DNA of 64,000 bases from CS4-C045 sp963844115 (GCA_963844115.1 CAWJNN010000016.1:1-64000), one strand, 5' to 3'. Counted from the first letter of the stretch, positions 17,236 through 26,554 are shown. The notes: a model not told the origin generated them from the letters alone. Translations and numbers: made by a program.

Positions 17236-18078
17236 TCACTTGCTGCCCAGTGTTGGTTCGCCGCCAAGGTAGCCCAGTGAAACCAAGAACTTGTCCGCCT
17301 CGATGACCGTCTCGGAATACTTCGCCTTGTTAAAGAACCCATGCAGCTGGTCTTCGTAGAGGCGTAAGTCGCAGCGGACTCCGGCCGTTTCCATGCGTTT
17401 CTTGTACTCTTCAGCCGTCGCGACAGGAATTAAATCGTCCTTGGTGCCCAAAAGGACGATCGTTGGTGGCGTGTCCTGGTCGATGTTGTGCATTGGCGAA
17501 ATCTCTTTCCAGTAGTCCTTCACGCGGTCGTAGCCGTAGCCATTCTCGGAATTATCAAACACGGGATTGAACAGCACGAGTGCATCGGGGCGAGCGCTGA
17601 CCGACGTGTCTTCTCCCTCTTCGTTGAATCCCGCTAACGCTCCGGTCGCTGCCGCCACATGACCTCCGGCAGAACCACCGCCGGCAGCCAACCTGTTCGG
17701 GTCAATGCCAAGATCGGCGGCGTGTGATCGTATCCAACGAACGGCAGACTTGCCGTCTTTCACACATTCTTGTGGAGAAGTCTTGTGCTTCGTCTTGGTT
17801 CGGTAATCAGCACAGATCGCCACCATTCCTCGTGAGGCGAGATACTCGCTTTGGTTGTAGAATTGTTGGGGAGTGCCACCGATCCAGCCTCCACCAAAGA
17901 AGAAAACGATGGCGGGAGTCTTGTCGGTCGCCTGGTGGCGAGGTGGATTGAAGACGTGCAACGTCAATTTGACATCGCCAACTGTTTTGTATTCGACGAT
18001 TTTGTCCGGGGCCGGTGCCGCTAAGACGTTGCTGACGAGCATCAGGATTATCAGAGCGGCCGTAGATTGGATTTTCAT
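17236..18078 (-). CDS. Secreted alpha/beta hydrolase (acetyl-esterase-like)
   Basis: Serine esterase of the BD-FAE/hormone-sensitive-lipase-like group, probably exported. 280 residues with signal peptide ALIILMLVSNVLAAP. The oxyanion segment reads IVFFFGGGWIGG, the nucleophile elbow GGGSAGGH puts Ser near residue 136, an Asp lies in GTKDDLIPV and the catalytic His in DQLHGFFNKA near residue 246. The triad is therefore complete. It lies upstream of the large haem protein on the same strand with about 165 bases between, so they could be co-regulated. Likely removes acyl groups from plant or algal polysaccharides; substrate is inference. Confidence 0.87.
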   Translation of the reverse strand: MKIQSTAALIILMLVSNVLAAPAPDKIVEYKTVGDVKLTLHVFNPPRHQATDKTPAIVFFFGGGWIGGTPQQFYNQSEYLASRGMVAICADYRTKTKHKTSPQECVKDGKSAVRWIRSHAADLGIDPNRLAAGGGSAGGHVAAATGALAGFNEEGEDTSVSARPDALVLFNPVFDNSENGYGYDRVKDYWKEISPMHNIDQDTPPTIVLLGTKDDLIPVATAEEYKKRMETAGVRCDLRLYEDQLHGFFNKAKYSETVIEADKFLVSLGYLGGEPTLGSK

Positions 18079-18333
18079 GCGGTACCTCGTTTTGGATCAA
18101 TGCGTCGGCTGGTTTCGTCCAGATGGTTCTTCCGGGATTTTAGTGGGCATCACCATTCGCCCTGAAAGGGCAAAAACAAAATAGCCCAGGGCAGAGCAAC
18201 TCGCGAGTCGCACGAGGGATTGGACGTCGCCCTGGGTCTCGAACGAAAAACAGAACACAGCCCTGAAAGGGCGAAACAAATCGACTTAGGTCTTTAGCAT
18301 ATGTCGGATGCTACTCGATTGTGCCGCCCTTTC

Positions 18334-18462
18334 AGGCAACGCTGTGAAGCAATTCCGTAGCTGGATTCGCAAGAATTCAGTGAACTGCCAGTCGTCTGAA
18401 TTCTTGCGAATCCAGCTACGAACCCTAGAAACGCCTTATCGAAATGCTTCACAGCGTTGCCT
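18334..18462. repeat. Nested inverted repeat
   Basis: Outer arms AGGCAACGCTGTGAAGCA (18334-18351) and its exact complement (18445-18462). Inside is a perfect 25-base inverted repeat, arms 18356-18380 and 18396-18420, beginning CGTAGCTGGATTCGCAAGAA. The inner element looks inserted between halves of the outer one. Confidence 0.85.
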
Positions 18463-18817
18463 TTCAGGGCTTGGATCCTGACGGTTTGTTTCCCAGGGCG
18501 GCGCTGCGCTCTGCCCTGGGCTGGTATGTGATTGCCCCTTCAGGGCGAGGGAGCAGCCACTAAAATCCCCGAAGAACCCGTCCAAATTGGCACGGCCGGG
18601 CCAACCAAAGTCGATCATTCTAATCGGAAACAGGGGCACGCACGACGTCGCGTCGCAATCACTCTCGGTTTGTTCGATCAGCCGCCGAGCGCTAGCTCAC
18701 GGTTTTAGAGCAGAACGGGACGCTGCGCATGGCAGCTGAAAAGATGAATACGCCAAAACAATTCCTGGTTCTAATGCCCCAGCCTATTGGGTTCCGCCGC
18801 TCTATGGCTAAGAATTC

Positions 18818-18869
18818 AAGTAGGCCGCGAACAAGTCTCGTCGCGACGGGACTTGTTCGCGGCCTACTT
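18818..18869. repeat. Palindromic repeat family E
   Basis: AAGTAGGCCGCGAACAAGTC and the complement GACTTGTTCGCGGCCTACTT around a loop of about 12 bases. Related half-sites (GTAGGCCGAAACAAGCG and CGTTCGCGGCCTAC) occur at 49444-49527. Confidence 0.85.
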
Positions 18870-18944
18870 GTCGGTTGCTCGGTGGAAAACCAAAATAAGG
18901 TCGAAAAAGTGTTAAGAAATAAGGTACGAAATAAGGGACAGGCG

Positions 18945-20486
18945 ATGAGACGACAAGCTCTCCTGAAAACATTATCAATTAGTGCCGCTTTGCTGGCGAT
19001 TGGCGCTGGCAACCTCTTGGCACAGCAAGCCAAGACGGAACGCGCCAATACAGTCCGCCCCAATATTGTGTTCATCCTGGCCGACGACCAGGCACCGGAT
19101 ACACTGGGCGCGTATGGCAACACGGTCTGCCAGACCCCGCATATCGATCGGCTGGCTCTAGAGGGGATGTTGTTTCATGGCGCCCATCACATGGGCTCGT
19201 GGAGCGGCGCGGTCTGCCTTCCTTCGCGGACCATGATCATGACCGGCCGGTATGTCTGGAATCTTCCCGGCCATGGAAAGAGACCGAACAGAAAGACGGG
19301 AGGCGCGTCGGCGGCCGAGCAAGCAGCCGATCCCGCGCAGAACTCGATGCCTGCCATCTTCAATCGAGCCGGCTACACAACCTTTCGCACGTGCAAGAAC
19401 GGCAATTCCTACGGGCCTGCGAATCGGCTCTTTGCCGAGGTACACGACGCAACGAAACGTGGCGGATCGGCGGCAGGCGGCAGCGCGTGGCATGCTGACC
19501 GCGTGCTTGAGTTTCTTGACCGGCGGGCCAAAGGTCCGCAGGACAAGCCGTTTCTCGTTTACTTCGGCTTGTCTCATCCGCACGACGCGCGGAACGGCCC
19601 GACGGAACTGGTCGCCAGGTACGGTTCGAAAAACAATGCTCCGCCGCCCACGCCGAACTCCAAAGCACCGCCGCTGCCCGCCAACTGGCTGCCGGCCCAC
19701 CCCTTTCACCATGGCCACCCCGGCCTGCGCGACGAAGTGAGTGTCCAGGGCGTCGGCAAGCGGCGCGACGAAGCCACCGTGCGTAACGAGATCGGTCGCA
19801 ACTACGCCTGCATTGAAAACATCGACAACCAGGTGGGTCGCCTTATCGCAAAACTCGAAGCCATGGGCGAACTCGACAACACCTATATCTTCTTTACCTC
19901 GGACCACGGCATCGCCGTCGGGCGTCACGGCCTGATGGGCAAGCAGAATCTGTACGAGCACACGTGGCGCGTGCCGTTCGTCGTTCGTGGCCCAGGCATT
20001 AAGCCGGGCAGCGAGACGGACGCCATGATCTATCTGTCCGACGTGCTACCCACGTTCTGCGACCTGGCCGGCATCGACAAGCCCGAAACGATCCAGACCA
20101 CCAGCATCGCGCCCATTCTGCTAGGCGAGACCGACAAGGGGCGTCCGCATGTATACGGCGTATACAGCGGCGGCACGAAGCCGGGTATGCGGGCAATCAA
20201 GACCGGTCGATACAAGCTGATCAAGTACGATGTACTCGACGGTAAGATCCGCGAGACGCAGCTGTTCGACCTGGCGAAGAACCCGCAGGAATTGCTCAGG
20301 CAGCATCATGCTCAGTCCGTAATGTCGCTGACCGGCAATACGCCCAAGGCACACCAGGTGAACCTCGCCGAAGATCCGGCTTATGCCAAGACCCGCCAAG
20401 AGCTCGAAGCCCTGCTGCTCGCGGAAATGCAACGGCTGGGCGATCCGCATCGCCTCTGGGATCAGCCGCCGCGGGCCAAGCAGTAA
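18945..20486 (+). CDS. Formylglycine-dependent sulfatase 2
   Basis: Exported sulfate-ester hydrolase. 513 residues: signal peptide (LLKTLSISAALLAIGAGNLL), RPNIVFILADDQAPDTLGAY with metal-binding Asp residues, signature VCLPSRTMIMTGRYVW with the modifiable Cys near residue 91, and TYIFFTSDHGIAVGRHGLMG supplying the second metal-site Asp/His. The ATG at 18945 is preceded by AAGGGACAGG and begins the signal peptide; the open frame from 18729 crosses the inverted repeat at 18818-18869 and is not used. It is followed after 62 bases by a third sulfatase on the same strand, so the two are probably co-transcribed. Confidence 0.9.
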   Translation: MRRQALLKTLSISAALLAIGAGNLLAQQAKTERANTVRPNIVFILADDQAPDTLGAYGNTVCQTPHIDRLALEGMLFHGAHHMGSWSGAVCLPSRTMIMTGRYVWNLPGHGKRPNRKTGGASAAEQAADPAQNSMPAIFNRAGYTTFRTCKNGNSYGPANRLFAEVHDATKRGGSAAGGSAWHADRVLEFLDRRAKGPQDKPFLVYFGLSHPHDARNGPTELVARYGSKNNAPPPTPNSKAPPLPANWLPAHPFHHGHPGLRDEVSVQGVGKRRDEATVRNEIGRNYACIENIDNQVGRLIAKLEAMGELDNTYIFFTSDHGIAVGRHGLMGKQNLYEHTWRVPFVVRGPGIKPGSETDAMIYLSDVLPTFCDLAGIDKPETIQTTSIAPILLGETDKGRPHVYGVYSGGTKPGMRAIKTGRYKLIKYDVLDGKIRETQLFDLAKNPQELLRQHHAQSVMSLTGNTPKAHQVNLAEDPAYAKTRQELEALLLAEMQRLGDPHRLWDQPPRAKQ

Positions 20487-20548
20487 TTTACATCCCGACG
20501 ACCAGCGTGTTTTGTAGTAGACCGCCAACGCAATAGGAACGCACACCC

Positions 20549-22017
20549 ATGATCCGACGGTTCTGTTCAGCATCGACTTTCGCGAGCATGCTGCTCGCTG
20601 CGATTGTCACTGTCGTCGGGCAACAGAACAACGCCTGCGCAGCGGCAGATGGCAAACCTAATGTCATTCTGGTTATGTGCGACGACCTCGGCTGGGGCGA
20701 CGTGGGTTTCAATGGCAGCCAGGTCTGCAAGACGCCGCACCTCGACGAGATGGCGGCCAGCAGCTTGAGATTCACCCGCTTCTATGCCGCAGCCCCCGTC
20801 TGTTCGCCCACGCGGGGTAGTGCGATCACCGGTCGACATCCCTATCGGTATGGCATTCCCTTTGCGAACCGCGGTCACATGAAGGAACAGGAAGTCACGC
20901 TCGCCGAAGCACTCAAGACCCAAGGCTACACCAGCGGCCACTTCGGCAAGTGGCACCTCGGCACACTGACAACCAAGATCAAAGACGCGAATCGCGGGCA
21001 GCCAGGCAAGACCGAACATTTTTCGCCGCCGTGGCTCAATGGCTTCGATGTTTGCTTCTCCACGGAGTCGAAGGTACCCACCTGGAACCCGCTGTCGGTG
21101 CCCAAGGCGTTCGGCCCTGGCGAGTCACGCCACTATGGTTGGATTCCGGTAGAGGATCCTGCCCAAACCAGACACGATGAGACTGAAAAATATGGCACGC
21201 ATTATTGGTCGGGGCCGGAGATGTCCGTGAACGAGAATATAGAAGGCGATAACTCGCGGATCATCATGGACCGCGTCGTGCCATTTATCGAGACTTCGGT
21301 CCAGGCCAAGCAGCCGTTTCTGGCTGTCGTATGGTTTCACACACCGCATTTGCCTGTGGTCGCCGGGAAGAAGTACCGCGACATGTATTCCGAGCGGTTG
21401 CTGCAGGAGCAACTCTATTTCGGTTGCATCACGGCCATGGATGAACAAGTCGGGCGGCTCCGAAAGACGCTTCGCACATTGGGTATCGCCGACGATACGA
21501 TCGTCTGTTTCGCCAGCGACAATGGCCCCGAACATGGCACACCCGGCAGCGCCGGTCACCTACGTGGTCGCAAACGTAGCCTCTACGAGGGTGGCGTTCG
21601 CGTGCCCGGCCTCGTCGAGTGGCCCGCCAAGATTCGCGAAGCCCGATCATCGGACATTCCTGCAGTCACAAGCGACTACTTTCCCACGATGCTCGACGTG
21701 CTGGGCTTTCAAATGCAAGGCCAGCCGAAACCCATCGATGGCATCAGCCTGCTACCACTCATCGAAGGCCGGATGACGGAGCGCCCCGGCCGATAGGGTT
21801 TCAATCCGCGGCCATGCGAACACTGTCCGACAATCGCTACAAACTCGTTCTCGGCGGTAAGGAAGGCGGACCGGAGCTCTACGATCTGGTCGATGACCCG
21901 TCGGAGAAGAAAAACATCGCGGCCAAGCGCGGGGACATTGTCAGCCGCATGACGAAGACGCTAAACGCGTGGCAGGCGTCGTGTGCTGTCTCAGTGAAAG
22001 GTGCCGACTATCGCTGA
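20549..22017 (+). CDS. Formylglycine-dependent sulfatase 3 (frameshifted near the C-terminus)
   Basis: Third exported sulfatase. It opens with MIRRFCSASTFASMLLAAIV, then KPNVILVMCDDLGWGDVGFN, signature VCSPTRGSAITGR (Cys near residue 84, CxPTR type), GHFGKWHLG and IVCFASDNGPEHGTPG. The frame ends prematurely at 21796 in RMTERPGR, while the next frame supplies the expected end: IGFQSAAMRTLSDNRYKLVL, GGPELYDLVDDPSEKKN, to 22017. One indel near 21785-21795 reconciles them, giving about 489 residues. All catalytic residues precede the break. Confidence 0.87.
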
Positions 22018-22063
22018 GCGCGACCCACTGTATCTATCTACTATTCAAGATTTACTATTCCAG

Positions 22064-22147
22064 TGCCGAAGAGAGGACTTGAACCTCCACGCCCTTGCGG
22101 GCACTAGGTCCTGAACCTAGCGCGTCTGCCAATTCCGCCACTTCGGC
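22064..22147 (-). tRNA. tRNA-Leu (anticodon CAG)
   Basis: Read on the minus strand it starts GCCGAAGTGGCGGAATTGGC and ends with the complementary CTTCGGC acceptor strand plus discriminator A. The anticodon stem CTAGG/CCTAG encloses loop TTCAGGA, anticodon CAG. A class II variable arm (GTGCCCGCAAGGGCGT) and the T arm with GGTTCAAGTCC are present. CCA is not encoded, which fits the presence of a CCA-adding enzyme at 24247. Confidence 0.95.
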
Positions 22148-22305
22148 TGTGAACTAGATTCTAGATCGGCAGCGACAACGTGCAAGAGATGTTGGCTTGT
22201 CGCACAGGCAAATCCTAGTCGACCCGCAGCACATAGTCCCTCGCTGACGTCCCTCGCTGACGCGTTGGGTTACGAATCAGCCGCAGATCACTATTATCTG
22301 GCACA

Positions 22306-22692
22306 TCAATAGCGGGGGAGGCTGGCGTCGATCTGTTCGGCCCACTGGTCGATTCCGCCGGCCATGCTCTGTACGTTGGAATAGCCTTGCTGGCTGAGCC
22401 ACTGGGCGACTTGGAGACTGCGACCACCCAGATGACAGTAGACGACGATATCTCGTGTGCGATGCGGCTCCAGTTCGACGTGACGCGTCTGCATTTCCGA
22501 CATGGGGATCCAGGTCGAGCCGTCGATACGCACGGTTTCGACTTCGTCCTGTTCGCGACAGTCCAGCAGCACGAAATCGGCTCCCGCGTCCAATCTTGAT
22601 TTGACCGTTAAGCAATCAACTTCCATCGTGCCATTTCCATCGTGCCATTTCCGTCGTGCCATTTCCATCGTGATTCGGGGGTTCGTTTGCAA
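22306..22692 (-). CDS. Rhodanese-domain protein
   Basis: Small single-domain rhodanese (sulfurtransferase-like), cytosolic. The core runs from EVDCLTVKSRLDAGADFVLL, through DCREQDEVETVRIDGS, to the active-site loop VVYCHLGGRS with the catalytic Cys, and ends QSMAGGIDQWAEQID. The N-terminus is uncertain: the first 22 residues are encoded by three near-copies of a CGTGCCATTTCCAT-like repeat, so translation may really start at the ATG at 22668 or 22626. GlpE-like in size (about 105 residues from 22626). Substrate unknown. Confidence 0.85.
   Translation of the reverse strand: MQTNPRITMEMARRKWHDGNGTMEVDCLTVKSRLDAGADFVLLDCREQDEVETVRIDGSTWIPMSEMQTRHVELEPHRTRDIVVYCHLGGRSLQVAQWLSQQGYSNVQSMAGGIDQWAEQIDASLPRY
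22618..22672. repeat. Short tandem repeat CGTGCCATTTCCAT
   Basis: Three to four imperfect copies of a 16-base unit (CATCGTGCCATTTC) at the 5' end of the rhodanese gene. They encode the doubtful N-terminal residues MARRKWHDGNG. Confidence 0.6.
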
Positions 22693-22741
22693 TTCGGATC
22701 CTATCCCCTCTGAGCTATCCCCACTGAGCGGGGAAACCCTG

Positions 22742-22777
22742 AAAAAAAAACGCTGCCCCGCAGGGTGCGGGGCAGCG
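22742..22777 (-). terminator. Rho-independent terminator of the DUF1559 gene
   Basis: On the minus strand a 10-base GC-rich stem (CGCTGCCCCG/CGGGGCAGCG) with a 7-base loop is followed by a run of nine T. It lies about 30 bases past the stop of the DUF1559 gene. Confidence 0.9.
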
Positions 22778-22805
22778 AGGTTTTGACCGATGCGACATTT
22801 CCTAA

Positions 22806-23828
22806 CTAGTTAAAAAGGTCTGGGTCGATGTCGCCGTTGTCATCCGAACTGCGAGTGATCAACGCGGCATAAGACGCTTGATCCGTCTCATCCACCAAGG
22901 CACGCGTGCTGCCATCGGCAAAGGAGTGGATGACCGTGCCAGGATGAAAGCTGCTCGGCCCCCATGCCATAGCTTCCGTACCGAAGGTGTGGAAGACGGT
23001 AGGCGTCGCTGTAGGCCGATCGTTCAATAAGACTCTATACAAGGCAGAGTTACCCGGCGTGCCGTTGTCTTCCAGTCCCCAGAGGCTGGACGTTACGCCG
23101 TCGGCCCAGGCTGCCAAATTTACTTCACGGGTTTCACAGATGATAGCCGTGGCGGAAGTCGCCTGTATCGAGCGGACAGTATCGTACGGATGCATGCCAC
23201 CACCTTCACCATATTGCCCCCCAGTCGTCATAGCGCCGGTTTCGGTTAAGACAAGAGCCGGCGTGTCGGCCAGAACCCCTACCGTCGTGGCCGATAGAGT
23301 TTTGTACTGCGTCAGAGCAGGCTCCTCAGAATTAGAGGGTGTGTAGGGTGAGACGGCAGCCGGCACGCGTGAACCACCTGTAAAGCTGGGGCATTTGTAA
23401 CTCGGAACAACGTCATCAAACGCGGGCATGTGGACTGCGGCTGCCGCAGCCGCAAAAGGAGTCTCGTCAAAGTCGAGTTTTTCGTAGATGTGGGTTTGCT
23501 CAACAAACGGCAGGAGCGCAACCAGGAAGCTGTACGGAGCGGTGGTTGCATCGCCTGGCGTCAACGTCGTAACGGCGGTCACGAGGTTACCACGGTTAGC
23601 ATCCAGGTTCGGCAAAAACGCAGAACGCGGATACCTCTTCTTCTGTTCTTCGAACGTTTTAACCGCCAGGGTGATCTGCTTTTCATTCGCAGAACACTGG
23701 CTTCGCCGGGCCGCCTCTCGGACTGTATTCAAGGCCGGCAGCAGCAGAGCGATCAAGATACCGATGATCGCGATGACCACCAGCAATTCGACGAGGGTAA
23801 AACCTCGCCTGCGTGTACGGGTTACCAT
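22806..23828 (-). CDS. DUF1559 prepilin-like secreted protein
   Basis: Member of the large planctomycete family with a type IV pilin-like N-terminus and an H-x9-DG C-terminal motif. 340 residues. Seen: basic leader then GFTLVELLVVIAIIGILIAL, cleavable before Phe with Glu at +5, and FHPGTVIHSFADGS fitting H-x9-DG. The central part resembles a pseudopilin globular domain with no catalytic motif. ATG 23828 is chosen since AGGAGG lies 7 bases upstream, one of the clearest ribosome-binding sites in the window. The role is unknown; families like this are expanded in many copies per genome. It has its own promoter candidate (23963-23991) and terminator, so it is probably monocistronic. Confidence 0.92.
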   Translation of the reverse strand: MVTRTRRRGFTLVELLVVIAIIGILIALLLPALNTVREAARRSQCSANEKQITLAVKTFEEQKKRYPRSAFLPNLDANRGNLVTAVTTLTPGDATTAPYSFLVALLPFVEQTHIYEKLDFDETPFAAAAAAVHMPAFDDVVPSYKCPSFTGGSRVPAAVSPYTPSNSEEPALTQYKTLSATTVGVLADTPALVLTETGAMTTGGQYGEGGGMHPYDTVRSIQATSATAIICETREVNLAAWADGVTSSLWGLEDNGTPGNSALYRVLLNDRPTATPTVFHTFGTEAMAWGPSSFHPGTVIHSFADGSTRALVDETDQASYAALITRSSDDNGDIDPDLFN

Positions 23829-23962
23829 AACCCACCTCCTTAAGAAAAAACAAAAAAAATGATGCAGCGAACGACGCCGCCTCTCCCGCAATGTTCGGTA
23901 TGAATCGGCAATGATGAAAAAGAGCTCGCCGACACTGGTCGGCATTGGATAAATACTTTGTC

Positions 23963-23991
23963 AGTCTATAAATAAAGGATGTTGCTGTCAA
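23963..23991 (-). promoter_or_regulatory. Candidate sigma-70 promoter for the DUF1559 gene
   Basis: On the minus strand TTGACA (perfect -35) is followed after 17 bases by TAGACT (4 of 6). A TATAGA at 15-base spacing overlaps. It would give a leader of about 130 bases before the ATG at 23828. Confidence 0.5.
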
Positions 23992-24246
23992 ACAACTTTT
24001 AGACCTTGATCTTATAATTCTGTCGGCATTTTGAGGGTCGATTCGTGGGACGGCGAGCTTTTCGCAGGATGATGTGCGAAATTTTCGCAGTGGCCGCAGA
24101 TACGCGGCTGCGACGCGGTGCCGCAAGACGCGCGGTACACATGGCTAACCGTAAAAAACGACGCAATCCAACGTAGCCAACACGGCAGAGCCAACAGGCG
24201 AAAAGAACGCATCCTATTCAGTTTCAGTCTTAATCTTGAGAGCCGC

Positions 24247-25519
24247 ATGGCCGAAATCGACGTGGAACAACAACGGCAGTTCGCCGTAGCCGTGGTACAG
24301 CAACTAAGGTCGACCGGCTTCGAAGCCTACTGGGCGGGTGGTTGCGTCCGCGATCAGTTACTGGGGCGGACTCCCAAAGACTACGACGTCGCGACCAACG
24401 CCACTCCGCCCGAAATCCGCGATGTCTTCGGCCGACGACGGACTTTGGCGATCGGTGCAGCATTCGGCGTCGTTACCGTCTTGGGGCCGCCTGGCGCGGG
24501 CCCGATCGAAGTCGCCACGTTTCGGCGAGACGACGGCTACAGCGATGGCCGTCATCCGGACACCGTCACCTTCACCAGCGCCGAAGAGGACGCCCTGCGC
24601 CGTGATTTCACCGTCAATGGCCTGTTCTACGATCCTGTCGACGAACAGGTCATCGACTACGTTGGCGGCCGCGAAGACATCGAACGGCAAGTACTTCGGG
24701 CCATCGGCGATCCGAAGGATCGATTTACCGAAGACAAGCTCCGCATGTTGCGGGCGGTGCGGTTGACATCGACGCTGGCGTTTGCGCTTGATGCGCCAAC
24801 CGTCGAGGCGATCCAGGAAATGGCGGGAGAGATCTCGGTCGTTACGCGCCGAGCGTATCGCGGCGGAAGTCGAACGGATGTTGAGCGACCCGAACCGCAG
24901 CACGGCCGTTCAACTTTTACGGGATACCGGCCTGTTGGCAGCCATCCTGCCAGCCGGCTTGCCCCTGCCCGACGAGCCTGCCTGGAGTCATTCGATCGAA
25001 GTGCTGAACCGGCTCGTTACGACCTCGTTTGCCCCTGCCCTGGCGGTCCTACTGAACGCTTTCACTGACCACGGCATGGCCCCGATGGTCGCTCGCCACT
25101 GGAGGCTATCCAACGCCGACACCGAACGCGCCTGTTGGCTGATCGCCAACTGGACGGCGTTGGAAGATGCCGAACAACGATCGTGGCCTGTACTGCAGCG
25201 GATCTTGATACACGACGGGGCGGCAGAATTGCTTGCCATCTTCGACGCTCGCGTCGCGGCAGGCCAGGCGTCCGCCGCCGATGCCGCTTTTGTCCATCAG
25301 CGATACGCCTGGCCGACCCAACAACTTGATCCTCCACCGCTGATTACGGGCGACGATTTGATTCAACATGGCTTGCGGCCCGGCAAGCAGTTCAAGGAAT
25401 ACCTGGACGCGGCCCGAGACGCTCAGCTGTTAGGCGATCTCACTACCCTTGATGAGGCGCTGGACTTCGTTCGAAAGTTGAGCGGACCGGACGACGGGAG
25501 CGGTGGATCGGTGGAATGA
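24247..25519 (+). CDS. cca: CCA-adding enzyme/tRNA nucleotidyltransferase (frameshifted)
   Basis: Adds or repairs the 3' CCA of tRNAs. Class II nucleotidyltransferase: head domain AYWAGGCVRDQLLGRTPKDY followed by DVATNA (GGxxR and DxD), then TFTSAEEDALRRDFTVNGLF and the RFTEDKLRMLRAVRL neck. The frame then breaks near 24848; dropping one base in TACGCGCCGAG gives VVTAERIAAEVERML and the rest runs to 25519. Total about 424 residues. Start MAEIDVEQQ at 24247; an upstream in-frame extension lacks conservation. tRNA-Leu here lacks encoded CCA, so the enzyme should be essential, which argues that the break is a sequence error. Confidence 0.88.
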
Positions 25520-25625
25520 TAGAGCGGTGGAATTGTGGAAAATCTGACGGATCCGACAGATCGGACCAATCCGTCCGATCCAATAATCCATTCTTCCAAT
25601 ATTCCATTCTTCCATTCTTCCATTG
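25515..25625. repeat. Low-complexity TTCCATTCTTCCA repeats
   Basis: Begins with GGTGGAATGATAGAGCGGTG and ends with several copies of TTCCATTCTTCCAATATTCC-like units. Similar GGAATGATGGAGTGATG and ATTCCAACATTCCA repeats occur at 57505-57625. Confidence 0.6.
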
Positions 25626-25693
25626 GGCTTCTATACCTTCCCCTGGCGACTGCGATAGAATGCGGCAATCGATTACCTCAGGAGACTGTCTGA

Positions 25694-26188
25694 ATGGAAG
25701 TTGTCGCGATTCTTTTGCGTTGGATGCACGTGTTCGCGGGCATGACGCTGGTCGGTGGACTGTTGTATCAGCGGCTGGCACTGCTGCCGGCGGCCTGCGA
25801 GCTGGCCGATCCGCAACGAGCTGAGTTCCTGAATGGCGCTCGGCGACGATGGTCGAAGTTGGTAATGATCGCCGTATTGTTCCTATTGGTCAGCGGCCTG
25901 GTAAATTTGTTTTTGACCATCAAGACATTCAAGCCGCTACTGGAAGACCAGCAGCTGCCGGGTTTGTACCTTCAATTGTTTCTGGTCAAGTTTGTCCTGG
26001 CGCTAGTGATCTTCTTTTTCGCGAGCGCGCTGGCCGGTCGCGGCGCAGCCACGCAGCGATTCCGAGACGAAGCGCGACGCTGGCTGACGATCACCTTGAT
26101 TTTGGCGGTCATCCTGGTCGCAATTTCCAACGTCATGCGTTCAATGCACACCGGTCCGAATGTGAAAGCGGTAATCGGTAATCAGTAA
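25694..26188 (+). CDS. Small integral membrane protein, CopD-like
   Basis: 164 residues with four predicted membrane helices: AILLRWMHVFAGMTLVGGLL, then KLVMIAVLFLLVSGLVNLFL, LQLFLVKFVLALVIFFFAS and LTITLILAVILVAISNVM. The His in WMHVFAG and the overall layout recall CopD/YchH-like or DUF2269-type membrane proteins, without a certain assignment. AGGAGAC lies upstream of ATG 25694. The last five codons (VIGNQ stop) are formed by the beginning of a tandem repeat at 26170, so the natural C-terminus may have been altered by the repeat. No functional claim is made. Confidence 0.65.
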   Translation: MEVVAILLRWMHVFAGMTLVGGLLYQRLALLPAACELADPQRAEFLNGARRRWSKLVMIAVLFLLVSGLVNLFLTIKTFKPLLEDQQLPGLYLQLFLVKFVLALVIFFFASALAGRGAATQRFRDEARRWLTITLILAVILVAISNVMRSMHTGPNVKAVIGNQ

Positions 26189-26213
26189 TCGGTAATCAGT
26201 AATCGGTAATCAG
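26170..26213. repeat. 14-base tandem repeat CGGTAATCAGTAAT
   Basis: Three consecutive units overlapping the stop codon of the preceding membrane protein and directly preceding the 7-base repeats. Confidence 0.85.
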
Positions 26214-26227
26214 TACTAAATTTTTTT

Positions 26228-26362
26228 CCGTATCCCGCAACCCGTAACCCGCAACCCGTATCCCGCAACCCGTATCCCGCAACCCGCAACCCGCACCCGT
26301 ATCCCGCATCCCGCATCCCGCATCCCGCAACCCGCAACCCGCAACCCGTATCCCGCAACCCG
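26228..26362. repeat. 7-base minisatellite CCCGYAW
   Basis: About nineteen heptamers, variants CCCGCAA, CCCGTAT, CCCGTAA and CCCGCAT, with a single shortened unit near 26300. It sits between two same-strand genes and ends about 10 bases before the start codon of the coiled-coil gene, replacing its leader. Confidence 0.9.
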
Positions 26363-26371
26363 CCCCTGCCC

Positions 26372-26554
26372 ATGGATAAGAAGAGCAAAAAACGAATTGA
26401 CTTGCTGAACAAGCGACTGCAGAAATTGCGCCAGCAGATGTCCGGCGTCAAGCAGCAGACGGATGACCCCGACGAATTGGATCGCATCGAAGTCGAGATT
26501 GCGGCGGCAGAGGAAGAGGCTCACGAAGATGAAAGAGGCGTAGCGATTCTGTAG
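26372..26554 (+). CDS. Small coiled-coil protein
   Basis: 60 residues, highly charged: MDKKSKKRIDLLNKRLQKLR then QQMSGVKQQTDDPDELDRIE. Heptad spacing of Leu/Ile suggests two short helices forming a coiled coil. It precedes mfd by 30 bases and is probably co-transcribed with it. I recall similar small proteins in planctomycetes but can give no function. The absence of a good ribosome-binding site may be due to the adjacent minisatellite. Confidence 0.6.
   Translation: MDKKSKKRIDLLNKRLQKLRQQMSGVKQQTDDPDELDRIEVEIAAAEEEAHEDERGVAIL

Larger units (their letters stand above)
18079..18944. other. Long intergenic region dense in inverted repeats
   Basis: Lies between divergent genes. It carries CCCTGAAAGGGC and GCCCAGGGC-type palindromes (18150-18270 and 18460-18550), a nested hairpin at 18334-18462, and a further inverted repeat at 18818-18869. 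No coding sequence is convincing: a long open frame leading into the sulfatase from 18729 merely reads through the last repeat. Confidence 0.6.

Noticed and set aside
18729..18944. N-terminal extension of sulfatase 2
   Set aside because: The extension reads through a palindromic repeat and precedes a proper signal peptide with its own ribosome-binding site at 18945.
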